A stretch of DNA of 64,000 nucleotides from Butyrivibrio sp. AC2005 (GTDB lineage Bacteria > Bacillota > Clostridia > Lachnospirales > Lachnospiraceae): contig NZ_AUJI01000019.1 of NCBI RefSeq assembly GCF_000424145.1, positions 53,516 through 117,515 on the forward strand, read 5' to 3'. The notes beneath the pieces are model-generated. The model had not been told where the DNA came from, ran no database searches, and worked only from the letters and a program-made list of their open reading frames with translations. Positions 27,314 through 35,634 of this stretch are shown here, in pieces. Position numbers and translations under genes: made by a program. How positions within the stretch are numbered: the stretch's first letter is position 1; every line of letters begins with the position of its first letter.

Positions 27314-27342
27314 TTTTATTCATCTCCAAAATGAGTTATAAT
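27314..27342 (+). promoter_or_regulatory. Promoter of the second c-di-GMP-type riboswitch
   Basis: TATAAT (27337-27342) has a weak -35 (TTTTAT) 17 bases before it. Transcription would start at about 27349, right at the aptamer. Confidence 0.5.
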
Positions 27343-27349
27343 GGTGCTT

Positions 27350-27439
27350 TGTGAGGGCAAACATACAGTGATGTATGGACGCAAAGTTGTAAATCTTTTG
27401 GGGAGTTCTATTAGTTATATATAAAAGATGGTTTGACTG
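27350..27439 (+). ncRNA. c-di-GMP-I (GEMM-I) type riboswitch candidate 2
   Basis: GAGGGCAAAC, a hairpin CATACA-GTGA-TGTATG capped by a GNRA tetraloop, then GGACGCAAAG and a second long arm (AAATCTTTT with AAAAGATGGTTT) are the GEMM-I hallmarks. The second arm is unusually A/T-rich. The overlapping terminator and the GGDEF genes nearby fit a c-di-GMP switch. Confidence 0.7.
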
Positions 27440-27481
27440 CAAACATTGGCGGAGTAATCCGCCTGTTTGCGGTCTTTTTTG
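27435..27481 (+). terminator. Riboswitch-linked terminator 2
   Basis: GACTGCAAAC pairs with GTTTGCGGTC, with an inner GGCGGA-GTAA-TCCGCC stem, and six T follow. It starts within the aptamer 3' end. Confidence 0.85.
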
Positions 27482-27665
27482 TGGGAAAACATACGAAAAT
27501 ATGGGGAATTACGACTATCTATTTTGCGTCATATTATGTTTATAATTACGATTTATAATTATACAATTTTAATCAAGAAGGGCGACAAAGCAGATAAAAC
27601 CTGAGATTTATGTGGATAAAAACTCTATATGCGCATAGAGATTTTTATAAATAAACGAGAGAGGA

Positions 27666-28712
27666 ATGAAAAAAGTGAAGAAAAGTAATTTATTATCAAG
27701 GGGATTGGCTACAGTATTAACCGTGGCACTTTCATTGGGAGGAGTCATTGTAACACCGGTTGCATCGCAGCCTGTACATGCTGCAAGTGCTGAGATTCAT
27801 CAGGTAAATCCGGATCAGACAACATTAACTGTTAACTGGACAAAGTATTCTGATGTTTCAGACCAGAAAATTGATAAGATGCATATTGGTATCGGAAGAA
27901 CTCTGGAAGATGCCAGAGCAATGACTAAGGCAAAGAAGCTTGCGATTGATCCGAATCTGACATCATATACATTTACAGGTCTTCAGCCTTCATGCCAATA
28001 TTATGTGAATATAACTGTGGATTATAAAAAGTATGGTCTCAACTGGGACGATTACGGATATTTATGTGATCCTTTTTATACTACACCTGATAAGGCAGCA
28101 GCACCTTACCAGACTCATAACTGGAGAAATCTTGGAAGCTTCTCTTTTGAATGGGAGCAAAAGCCTGATGTTTCCGGATATGAATATGAAGTCTATGAAG
28201 GCAACACAATGATAAAGAACCAGGAAACCGGCACGGGCGTATTTAGTGGCGGCGGATTGAGCAGTGCTAAAAACAATAAGAAATATAATGTTAAGGTAAG
28301 AGCATTCACAGAAATCAATGACGAAAAGTATTATGGTGACTGGTCCGATTTCACTCAGCTTCTTGTAGACTCTGAGATTACATCATCACGCAAAGGCTAT
28401 GATGTAAAAATCAAGAAGGGCAAGCTTAGTGTAAAATGGATGAAGACCAAAGGCGCCAGCGGTTACCTTATTTATGTTTCAGATAAGGAAAAGACAGGCT
28501 ATAGTGTATACAATGTTAAGGGCGGTAAAAAGCACAACGCTACTATAAAGAAATTCAGAGGCAGCAAGTTTAATAAGAACACAGGATACTATATTGCTGT
28601 TATGCCTTATAAAAAGGATGACGGAAGAACTTATACAGGAACTATCGGAGGAAAAGTATTTCTCAAGGGCAAGGTAACAAGATATGTTTCCAGCGATGAA
28701 CTTATGCAGTAA
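27666..28712 (+). CDS. Secreted fibronectin type III-like protein
   Basis: This 348-residue protein has a signal peptide ending near VHAASA (residue 38 or so). Three beta-sandwich modules of fibronectin III character follow: LTVNWTKYSD... SYTFTGLQPSCQYYVNI; FSFEWEQKPDVSGYEYEVY... DWSDFTQL; and LSVKWMKTKGASGYLIYVS. Most conserved positions are the Trp and Tyr of the strands. No catalytic site is seen. The leader holds a c-di-GMP-type riboswitch and terminator 185-315 bases upstream, so expression probably follows c-di-GMP. Possible roles are adhesion or matrix; the C-terminal module resembles that of the protein at 13724. Confidence 0.8.
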   Translation: MKKVKKSNLLSRGLATVLTVALSLGGVIVTPVASQPVHAASAEIHQVNPDQTTLTVNWTKYSDVSDQKIDKMHIGIGRTLEDARAMTKAKKLAIDPNLTSYTFTGLQPSCQYYVNITVDYKKYGLNWDDYGYLCDPFYTTPDKAAAPYQTHNWRNLGSFSFEWEQKPDVSGYEYEVYEGNTMIKNQETGTGVFSGGGLSSAKNNKKYNVKVRAFTEINDEKYYGDWSDFTQLLVDSEITSSRKGYDVKIKKGKLSVKWMKTKGASGYLIYVSDKEKTGYSVYNVKGGKKHNATIKKFRGSKFNKNTGYYIAVMPYKKDDGRTYTGTIGGKVFLKGKVTRYVSSDELMQ

Positions 28713-28749
28713 ATAATTAAATAAGAAATACCTGTGATTTAGATGATTG

Positions 28750-28790
28750 CACCCTCACTATCGTATAATCGGTAATGAGGGTGTATTTTT
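28750..28790 (+). terminator. Terminator with a TCGT...TAATC loop
   Basis: CACCCTCA (28750-28757) pairs with TGAGGGTG (28776-28783), followed by TATTTTT. The 18-base loop contains TCGTATAATCG, the same words that form the internal loop of the structured 3' elements. It may be a reduced member of that family. Confidence 0.8.
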
Positions 28791-28894
28791 ATTGTTTTTT
28801 CATAAATAGAACACAATTTACTGCTACTATGTAAACTGTTATTGGTATAAACTAATAAATAAGATGAAATTTAATAAGTTGGGAGGATACAAAA

Positions 28895-29227
28895 ATGAGT
28901 CAGGAAAAAGTTGATGCTTACAAAAAGGAGAAGAAGGGCAGAAAGGCAAGGATTGCAAAGCATAAGAGAAATGTGAAAATAGCAAAATGTGTCAGTCTTG
29001 TTTTACTTCTTGCAGTTTGTTCATTGGTAGGATGGAGAGTATATGCTTCAAAGAATCCCGCTGAGCAGGTTGCCACAACAGAGATAACAGAGGAGGAGAC
29101 TCCTACAACATCTGAGGCAGAGACAACAGATGGTGCTGAGGCTACTGATGGAACAGAGACAGCAGATGGTACTGAGGCCACTGATGGTACAGAGACAACA
29201 GATAGCTCTGAGTCTGCTTCAGAATAA
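28895..29227 (+). CDS. Small membrane-anchored protein with Thr/Asp-rich repeats
   Basis: This 110-residue protein has a very basic N terminus (KKEKKGRKARIAKHKRN), one transmembrane helix (about 30-48) and an exported acidic tail. The tail is built of TEATDG/TETADG hexapeptide repeats. The positive-inside rule places the tail outside. GGGAGG precedes the ATG. The FIST-GGDEF gene follows 29 bases later, so they may be co-transcribed. The function is unknown. Confidence 0.7.
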   Translation: MSQEKVDAYKKEKKGRKARIAKHKRNVKIAKCVSLVLLLAVCSLVGWRVYASKNPAEQVATTEITEEETPTTSEAETTDGAEATDGTETADGTEATDGTETTDSSESASE

Positions 29228-29256
29228 ATAAGAGTTTTCTTATGAGGGCTTAACGT

Positions 29257-31146
29257 TTGAAACAGATTCTTGTCGAATTAAAGGACAGACCTGAATTGAA
29301 TATTCAGGCTGAGGAAATCATAAAGACCTGGAAATCCGGCAAATATAAGCAGGTCCTTTTCCATATTTACAGTGGTATGGAGGAGGAAAAGTTTACGGCT
29401 TATGCTGCGAAGAGACTTCAGGAACTTTTCCCTGAGGCTGATATAGCAGGAACTATGTCAGCCGGGGAAATTATGGAAGGACACCTTATAAAAAGAGGTA
29501 TCCTTATTGGCGCGCTCTTTTTTGAGAGTACCAATGTGGAAGTCTTTCGTTATGACAATATTAAAGGAAATGAGACCTCTGTTGGAAGGAAAATCAGGGA
29601 AAAGCTTGATAGCATTCCGGATATTAAGGCCGCAGAGCTTTTGCTTCCGGGGACAGAGTTTGATACAAAAGAATTATTCGACGAGATTGATGAATGTGAT
29701 AAGTCCATTAGGATTTTCGGCGGATATTCGGGCGGACATACGATGAATTCCCCGGTGCATTATGTTTTTGATGCAAGCGGAATAATGTATGATTCCATGC
29801 TGGTAACGACCTTTGCGGGCAGGGATTTTCATATAGACATAGACAAGGTCATAGGCTGGGAGCCGCTCGGAGTACCCTTCAGGGTTACGAAGGCTGACGG
29901 TCACAGGCTCATGGAGCTGGATAACAGGCCGGCTTCCGAGATTTATGAAAAGTTCCTGGAGATTGACAGAAAGCTGAATAATAATGCGAAGGAAGGTTAT
30001 ACCTTCCCGCTGCTTGCAGAATATAAGGGTGAGGAGTGGCTTAGAAGTGCCATTCATATTGAAGAGGACGGATCTCTTAACATGCATGGCTCTGTAATGG
30101 CTGGCATGGATATTCAGCTCTCTTACGGTAATCCTGCGACAATTGTTAAGCAGGTAAATGAGAGACTCGAGAGAGTTCGCGAATTTAAGCCGCAGGCTAT
30201 TTTGATTTATTCATGCATAGTTCGTAAGGCGTTTTGGGAAAAATATGTTGATCTGGAACTTAAGCCCTTTGATCAGCTATGTACCACTACGGGATTTTAT
30301 ACCTGGGGTGAGGTCATCCGTGATGCGGAATCAGGAGAGATTGTAGAGCATAATGTTACGCAGCTTTCCATTGCTATGCGTGAGGGAGCACCCTCTGATG
30401 AAGAGCTTCCTGTGGTTCATGTGGATGATTCTGTATTAAAGGGGCCTGCTGCTCAGATGAGAAGGCTGACAAGTCTTGTCTACACGACAATGGAGGAACT
30501 CCATAAGGCGCAGAACGACCTTAGAGTCCTTAATGAAAAGCTTCGACTTATGGCGGAGAGAGACGCCCTTACAGGTCTTTATAACAGAGGAAAGACTGAG
30601 GAGATCATCTATAACCTGCTGCGTAAATCAGCTTCAAATGAAACGCCGCTTAGTCTTCTTATGATAGATATTGATTATTTCAAGAGTGTGAATGATGAAT
30701 ATGGTCATCAGACCGGAGATATAGTTCTGAAAGAAACTGCGGCTATTCTTGATGATGTTGCAAGTGGAGGCAGTGAGGGTCGTTCAGATAATGAAGGACA
30801 CGACGAACATGTTACAAGCGATGGAAAGAGTGCCTCTGTCGGAAGTGAAAAACAGGACAGCTATGCGGAAGAAACTCAAAAAGGTTACGCCGGAAGATGG
30901 GGCGGAGAGGAGTTCTTCGTGATACTTCCTGATACGGAGTCTGAGACAGCAATATCTGTCGCAGAGACTCTTAGGAAAAGGGTGGAGGCTCACGTTTTTC
31001 CTGATGTCGGACATCTTACTATAAGCCTTGGAGTTATAACGGTGAAAGAATGTGTTAACGAGAAGGATATGTTCCTTAAAGTTGATAAGGCGTTGTATGA
31101 CGCCAAGGAAGGTGGCAGAAACCGCATAGTAAAGGTTGAGATATAA
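29257..31146 (+). CDS. FIST-domain diguanylate cyclase
   Basis: This 629-residue protein carries FIST sensory domains (about 1-390: AGTMSAGEIMEG, IRIFGGYSGGHTM, IYSCIVRKAFW, TGFYTWGEV). A helical linker follows, then a GGDEF domain (about 430-629) with DALTGLYNRGK, IDIDYFKSVND and an intact WGGEEF site at about 548. FIST domains sense small ligands, probably amino acids. A Ser/Gly/Asp-rich insertion of about 40 residues sits inside the cyclase domain, just before RWGGEEF. The start is a TTG at 29257 with GAGGG upstream. It has no membrane segment, so it is cytoplasmic. Confidence 0.9.
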   Translation: MKQILVELKDRPELNIQAEEIIKTWKSGKYKQVLFHIYSGMEEEKFTAYAAKRLQELFPEADIAGTMSAGEIMEGHLIKRGILIGALFFESTNVEVFRYDNIKGNETSVGRKIREKLDSIPDIKAAELLLPGTEFDTKELFDEIDECDKSIRIFGGYSGGHTMNSPVHYVFDASGIMYDSMLVTTFAGRDFHIDIDKVIGWEPLGVPFRVTKADGHRLMELDNRPASEIYEKFLEIDRKLNNNAKEGYTFPLLAEYKGEEWLRSAIHIEEDGSLNMHGSVMAGMDIQLSYGNPATIVKQVNERLERVREFKPQAILIYSCIVRKAFWEKYVDLELKPFDQLCTTTGFYTWGEVIRDAESGEIVEHNVTQLSIAMREGAPSDEELPVVHVDDSVLKGPAAQMRRLTSLVYTTMEELHKAQNDLRVLNEKLRLMAERDALTGLYNRGKTEEIIYNLLRKSASNETPLSLLMIDIDYFKSVNDEYGHQTGDIVLKETAAILDDVASGGSEGRSDNEGHDEHVTSDGKSASVGSEKQDSYAEETQKGYAGRWGGEEFFVILPDTESETAISVAETLRKRVEAHVFPDVGHLTISLGVITVKECVNEKDMFLKVDKALYDAKEGGRNRIVKVEI

Positions 31147-31172
31147 CGCATAGATATTTATTTTTCTAACAT

Positions 31173-31205
31173 AAAACGGGAATGGTCAAATACCATTCCC
31201 GTTTT
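31173..31205. terminator. Bidirectional terminator
   Basis: AAACGGGAATGGT-(CAAAT)-ACCATTCCCGTTT lies between the convergent FIST-GGDEF gene and the YgjV-like gene. Confidence 0.9.
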
Positions 31206-31210
31206 TGAGA

Positions 31211-31816
31211 TTAAAGAATTCTCTCGTAATGATCGCCCTTTTGAACGAAGCCTGTCTTACTGAGATAAGCTTTGTGATTTTCATCAGATCCTTTGTAAAT
31301 TAGCTTGTCTATACTCTCGTGTACAAGATTTGACATAAGGAATTCACCAATTGAAAAATCACGATATTCAGGTATTGAATAATCAAGCTTGATATCAACA
31401 GTGTGATCCTTCAAATTTCCAAGCATTATTCCAACTGGTTTACCTTTATGGCATACAACAAAGCCGCAATTTACTCCTGAGAAATCCATGGATATTCCGG
31501 GGAAGCATTTCGCGATGTCATCCTTATACAAGTCAATTGTGTATTTCGTAAGCCCATCATCACCGGATACTTTGACCAGATCATAGTTCTTTTCCGTATT
31601 TAACATTTTTGTCAGGTAATAGACATTGATTGCCACAAGCGCTATGTTCATGACAACAGTGGGATATGCGTGAATAAGCAAACCGTATATCACACAGAAT
31701 AAACTACCGATGGTGTTAACGATTCTCAGCTTGTATACAGAGACCATCATAAATGAAAGAAGTACAAGCGCTGAGCCAATATAACCGATTACTTCAAAAA
31801 TAGTAGCTGTATTCAT
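31211..31816 (-). CDS. YgjV-like inner membrane protein
   Basis: This 201-residue protein has three hydrophobic helices in its first 85 residues (IFEVIGYIGSALVLLSF, IGSLFCVIYGLLIHAY, VVMNIALVAINVYYL), the pattern of YgjV/Imp-type proteins. A soluble domain of about 115 residues of unknown function follows (CGFVVCHKGKPVGIMLGN is somewhat acetyltransferase-like). AAGGAGA precedes the ATG. The function is unknown. Confidence 0.7.
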   Translation of the reverse strand: MNTATIFEVIGYIGSALVLLSFMMVSVYKLRIVNTIGSLFCVIYGLLIHAYPTVVMNIALVAINVYYLTKMLNTEKNYDLVKVSGDDGLTKYTIDLYKDDIAKCFPGISMDFSGVNCGFVVCHKGKPVGIMLGNLKDHTVDIKLDYSIPEYRDFSIGEFLMSNLVHESIDKLIYKGSDENHKAYLSKTGFVQKGDHYERIL

Positions 31817-31897
31817 AACTATCTCTCCTTAAGAAAAATGAAGTTTTACATATATTAACTATACCATAAGCGGAGTAATTAAGCTAAGTTTTACTCA

Positions 31898-32500
31898 CTA
31901 TTTGGTGTCTATAGGAAGCAATTTGTTTATTATTTCATCCGCGATGAGATCAGCTACTATGAGTTTGTACTCATGCCTGGAGGATGCTGAGGGTAATGTG
32001 AAGCTGCATGCGTGACAAAGGCAGGTGAAGGTGCTGTCTGGCCTGTTGTTATCAGCATCTGGGGTGTCAGAGGTTGTACTGGCGTTATCAGGGATAATTA
32101 ATCCGATATGAACTTCGCCAGGGACGCTGTCTGTGTTATTGGGATCTGTGTTTCCGAGCGTGCCTGTAACACCAATTCCTATATCTGCGCTGTAAGAATC
32201 CATGCAGGCAGTAGCCATGGCAAGAGCAGTTTCTTTTGAATAAACACCATATTTATCTATTGTTTCAGCAGGTACTCCCTGCTTGATTTTTGCCTCATTA
32301 CAGTATGTTATATATGCGCCTTTCAGAGTGGCGGAGGATCCTTCGGTATCCGTCAGGAATGATGCCACCATTCCTGCTGTGCAGCTCTCCATTGTACTGA
32401 TGGTAAGCTTGTGTTTGATGAGATAGTTTGTTATGGATTCATATTTTTTTACAATTTTTTCTTCTATAGATTGGGTAGAGTTGTCTGTTTGGTTATGCAT
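31898..32500 (-). CDS. CinA C-terminal-type nicotinamide mononucleotide deamidase
   Basis: This 200-residue stand-alone CinA C-terminal (PncC-like) domain has TISTMESCTAGMVAS, GSSATLKGAYITYCNEAK, YGVYSKETALAMA and IGIGVTGTLG. It deamidates NMN in NAD recycling. An insertion of about 30 residues (SDTPDADNNRPDS and a Cys-rich stretch) separates the last strand from the final helix. AAGGAA precedes the ATG. It stands alone on the minus strand. Confidence 0.88.
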   Translation of the reverse strand: MHNQTDNSTQSIEEKIVKKYESITNYLIKHKLTISTMESCTAGMVASFLTDTEGSSATLKGAYITYCNEAKIKQGVPAETIDKYGVYSKETALAMATACMDSYSADIGIGVTGTLGNTDPNNTDSVPGEVHIGLIIPDNASTTSDTPDADNNRPDSTFTCLCHACSFTLPSASSRHEYKLIVADLIADEIINKLLPIDTK

Positions 32501-32615
32501 GTGTGGGTTCCTTCATTTTGTTTTTGCTATATTTTCAACCCCATAATCTAATATTTCTATTGCGGGTGTACTAAAATTTATAGTTTTCATACATAAGACG
32601 AATATAGTAGATATT

Positions 32616-32644
32616 GGATGAACGAAAAAAATAATAATTCATCC
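32616..32644. promoter_or_regulatory. Inverted repeat operator candidate 1
   Basis: GGATGAA-N15-TTCATCC, perfect 7-bp arms. Confidence 0.5.
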
Positions 32645-32741
32645 GATATGTTAATTTATCTATATGAGAATGAAAAAAGTATTCAAATAGTCAGTTACTA
32701 AATTAGTATAGTTCACCCGGATTTTTAAGCATGATGTATAG

Positions 32742-32771
32742 GGATGAATTGAAGATATAAATGGTTCACCC
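32742..32771. promoter_or_regulatory. Inverted repeat operator candidate 2
   Basis: GGATGAA-N16-TTCACCC has the same arms as candidate 1, with one G-T type change. Confidence 0.5.
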
Positions 32772-32794
32772 ATAAGTAATCTAACTGAAAATAA

Positions 32795-32823
32795 GAATGA
32801 ACTGCTCTAAAAATTTTTCACCC
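32795..32823. promoter_or_regulatory. Inverted repeat operator candidate 3
   Basis: GAATGAA-N15-TTCACCC, a weaker third copy with the same spacing, about 70 bases upstream of the promoter-like -35. Confidence 0.45.
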
Positions 32824-32978
32824 CCATCTGGGAAATACATATTTTTGGGTACTTTCTCATCATAACATAAATATCCTACATTATAATAATGTTTGCATAA
32901 AACAATTTAGTATGGTAGAGTGTTAAAGGGTGAAGATACTAATTTGTTATCAGACGTTTACATAAGGAGGAAAATATT

Positions 32979-33995
32979 ATGAAAAGAAAGCTTATAGCAG
33001 CAATGCTTACTGCAACAATGGCAATCGGAATGACTGCTTGCGGAGGAAACGGTGGTGCACAGAACAGTGCAGAGAATGCAGCAAGTGAGGCAGCAGAAGA
33101 TAATGCAGAAGAAGCAGAAAGTACAGCTGCTTCAGAGGATACTGCAGAGGCAGCAGATGACGGTGCAGAGGCAAGTGATGCAGCAGATGACGGTGCAGAA
33201 GCAGGTGATGCAGCAGATGACGGTGCAGAGGCAAGTGATGCAGCAGGCGACAGTGCAGAAGCAGGTGATGCTGCAGAGAGTACCGGTGATTCAGATGTTG
33301 AATATATCAAGGGAAAGGGTAAGCTGATCATTGGTATTACAGATTTTGCCCCCATGGATTACAAGGATGACAATGGTGACTGGATCGGCTTTGATGCAGA
33401 CCTTGCAAAGAAGGTTGCCGAGTCACTTGGAGTTGAAGCAGAGTTTGTAGAGATTGACTGGGATAACAAGATTCTTGAGCTTAAGAATAAGTCAATTGAT
33501 GTGGTTTGGAATGGAATGACTCTTACAAATGAAGTTACAAGTTCTATGGAGTGCACAAAGCCTTATCTTAACAATGCACAGGTAGTTGTTGTTCCGGCAG
33601 ACCAGGCAGACTCAGTTAAAACTGTTGAAGATGCTGCAGCGCTCAGCTATGCGGTTGAGGCAGGATCTGCAGGTGAGCAGGCAGCTACAGATAATGGCTT
33701 TGATTTCATTTCTGTAACATCTCAGGCAGATGCAGTTATGGAAGTTCAGGCAGGTACTTCAGGTGCTTGCATCATCGATCTTCTGATGGCAGGAGCAATG
33801 ATCGGAGAGGGAACAAGCTATCCGGATCTTACACACACTGTTGAACTCACAACTGAGGAGTACGGAATCGGATGCCGCCAGGACTCTGACCTTGCAGCTT
33901 ATATTGAGGATCAGCTTAAGGCTATGTACGCAGATGGCAGCATGCTTGAGATCGCAAAGACTTACGGCGTACAGGATGCTGTGATCGAGCAGTAA
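32979..33995 (+). CDS. Polar amino acid ABC transporter substrate-binding lipoprotein
   Basis: This 338-residue protein has a lipoprotein signal (MKRKLIAAMLTATMAIGMTAC). A long Ala/Asp/Glu linker (about 25-105) contains four 10-residue repeats (ADDGAEASDA and variants). The family 3 binding domain follows: KLIIGITDFAPMDYKDDNG, GFDADLAKKVAESLG, VEFVEI-like strand, and NGMTLTNEV. It would capture a polar amino acid outside the membrane for the permease and ATPase downstream. The linker repeats are 30-bp units in the DNA, so they can expand or contract. AAGGAGG precedes the ATG. Confidence 0.93.
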   Translation: MKRKLIAAMLTATMAIGMTACGGNGGAQNSAENAASEAAEDNAEEAESTAASEDTAEAADDGAEASDAADDGAEAGDAADDGAEASDAAGDSAEAGDAAESTGDSDVEYIKGKGKLIIGITDFAPMDYKDDNGDWIGFDADLAKKVAESLGVEAEFVEIDWDNKILELKNKSIDVVWNGMTLTNEVTSSMECTKPYLNNAQVVVVPADQADSVKTVEDAAALSYAVEAGSAGEQAATDNGFDFISVTSQADAVMEVQAGTSGACIIDLLMAGAMIGEGTSYPDLTHTVELTTEEYGIGCRQDSDLAAYIEDQLKAMYADGSMLEIAKTYGVQDAVIEQ

Positions 33996-34017
33996 TTCAG
34001 ATTAAAAAAAGGAACTA

Positions 34018-34135
34018 TGCCATATAAAGATTCCCTCATGGGGATGCATATTCCCTGTGGGGGTATATTGTTCTTCGTCAAACTAAGATGGTTTTGACGA
34101 TACATACGTATGAGGGAATTATATAGTATATGGCA
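34018..34135 (+). other. Large intercistronic hairpin between binding protein and permease
   Basis: TGCCATATAAAGATTCCCTCAT (34018-34039) pairs with 34110-34135, and a second hairpin TCGTCAAA (34075) with TTTTGACGA (34092) is nested inside. No T-run follows. It ends 2 bases before the permease ATG, which lacks a free ribosome site. It may stabilise the upstream mRNA or gate translation, giving more binding protein than permease. Confidence 0.75.
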
Positions 34136-34137
34136 TT

Positions 34138-34806
34138 ATGGGTATATATATGTTTGTAACAGTAACATTGTCCCTTCTTGAAGGGTTTTTAGGAACATTA
34201 AAATTATTTATACTGACACTTGTTTTTTCATTGCCGCTGGGACTGATTATCAGCTTCGGATCAATGAACAAGGCGCCGGTAATAAAGCTTCCCATTAGAT
34301 TTATTATATGGGTGGTTCGCGGAACACCGCTTATGCTTCAGCTTTTAATCATATATTACGGCCCCGGAATTTTTCTGGGGCTTAATGTATGGGGCTCAGG
34401 TGGAAACGGAAGATTTATGGCAGCGCTGGTGGCTTTTGTCTTTAACTATGCCTGTTATTTTTCGGAAATATTCAGAGGTGGAATTCAATCAATTCCGGTT
34501 GGACAGTATGAGGCCGGAAAAGTGCTTGGCATGACCAAGAGCCAGATTTTCAGAAAAATTATTCTGCTTCAGGTTATTAAACGTATCGTCCCGCCCATAT
34601 CGAATGAGGTTATCACCCTTGTAAAGGACACTTCCCTTGCGAGGGTTATTGCGGTCTATGAGATTATTTGGAATGGCCAGGCCTTTATCAAAAGTAGCGG
34701 AATTATCTGGCCGTTGTTCTATACAGGAGCATTTTATCTGCTGTTTAGCGGACTTTTGACCCTGCTCTTTGGACACATTGAAAAGAAATTAAGTTACTTT
34801 AGATAA
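34138..34806 (+). CDS. Polar amino acid ABC transporter permease
   Basis: This 222-residue permease of the His/Glu/Gln/Arg type has about five membrane segments. The family start LLEGFLGTLKLFILTLVFSLPLG, the RGTPLMLQLLIIYYG motif and the EAA loop (EIFRGGIQSIPVGQYEAGKVLGM) are clear. It is the only permease gene here, so the importer probably uses a homodimer. The ATG at 34138 or the one at 34150 could be used; both sit against the base of a large hairpin. Confidence 0.93.
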   Translation: MGIYMFVTVTLSLLEGFLGTLKLFILTLVFSLPLGLIISFGSMNKAPVIKLPIRFIIWVVRGTPLMLQLLIIYYGPGIFLGLNVWGSGGNGRFMAALVAFVFNYACYFSEIFRGGIQSIPVGQYEAGKVLGMTKSQIFRKIILLQVIKRIVPPISNEVITLVKDTSLARVIAVYEIIWNGQAFIKSSGIIWPLFYTGAFYLLFSGLLTLLFGHIEKKLSYFR

Positions 34807-34884
34807 TATTCTCCTGCAGAGTACTTTAAGAGATGGCTTAGAGCTTAGTGCAGGTCTGGAGAATAAATTTGTAGAGGAAGATAT

Positions 34885-35634
34885 ATGCCGATACTTGAGG
34901 TTAATAATATAAAAAAGACATTTGAAAGCAATAAGATTCTGAAGGGAATCAGCTTCAGCATGGAAAAGGGGCAGGTTATATCCATAATAGGATCATCCGG
35001 AAGTGGAAAAACAACCCTGCTTCGATGCCTTAATTTCCTGGAGAGACCTGATGAGGGAACGATTGCAGTGCATGGAGAGACAATTTTCGATGCGACGCTT
35101 CCAGAGGATAACGCTGAGACTCTTCGTGAAAAGAGGCTGCATTTTGGAATGGTTTTCCAGCAGTTTAATCTGTTTCCGCAGTATACAGCTCTTGAAAATG
35201 TAGCACTTGCACCCAAGCTCCTTGCATCTACGGAGAGCAATGATGAAATTGAACAGCGCGCGCTTGTTCTTTTGGAGCAGATGGGACTTGGAAATAGAAT
35301 TGATAAATATCCGCATCAGCTTTCCGGTGGACAGCAGCAGAGAGTTGCTATAGCAAGAGCACTTGCATTAAAACCGGATATCCTTTGTTTTGATGAGCCG
35401 ACTTCAGCGCTTGATCCTGAGCTTACAGGAGAGGTTTTACGCGTAATAAGAGAGCTTGCAGACAAGCACACAACAATGATTATTGTTACGCATGAGATGG
35501 CATTTGCAAGGGATGTTGCAGATGAGGTTCTTTTCATGGATAATGGAATTGTACTGGAAAAAGGTCCTGCAGAGCAGGTTATAAATAACCCGAGAGAGGA
35601 GAGAACCAGAAAATTCCTCTCAAGTCTAAACTAG
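34885..35634 (+). CDS. Polar amino acid ABC transporter ATPase (GlnQ-like)
   Basis: This 249-residue ATPase has Walker A GSSGSGKTT, the Q-loop MVFQQFNLFPQYTALENV, signature LSGGQQQRVAIARAL, Walker B LCFDEPTSALDPE and switch His VTHEM. It powers the importer encoded by the two preceding genes. GTAGAGGAAG precedes the ATG. Its last codons overlap the left arm of a 166-bp palindromic element. Confidence 0.96.
   Translation: MPILEVNNIKKTFESNKILKGISFSMEKGQVISIIGSSGSGKTTLLRCLNFLERPDEGTIAVHGETIFDATLPEDNAETLREKRLHFGMVFQQFNLFPQYTALENVALAPKLLASTESNDEIEQRALVLLEQMGLGNRIDKYPHQLSGGQQQRVAIARALALKPDILCFDEPTSALDPELTGEVLRVIRELADKHTTMIIVTHEMAFARDVADEVLFMDNGIVLEKGPAEQVINNPREERTRKFLSSLN

Larger units (their letters stand above)
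32501..32978. other. Intergenic region with repeated inverted sites
   Basis: There is no gene here. It holds three GGATGAA/TTCAYCC inverted repeats and one half site (TTCACCC, 32712-32718), then a promoter-like pair TTGCAT (32893-32898) and TAGAGT 17 bases later, then AAGGAGG before the importer gene. Confidence 0.6.
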
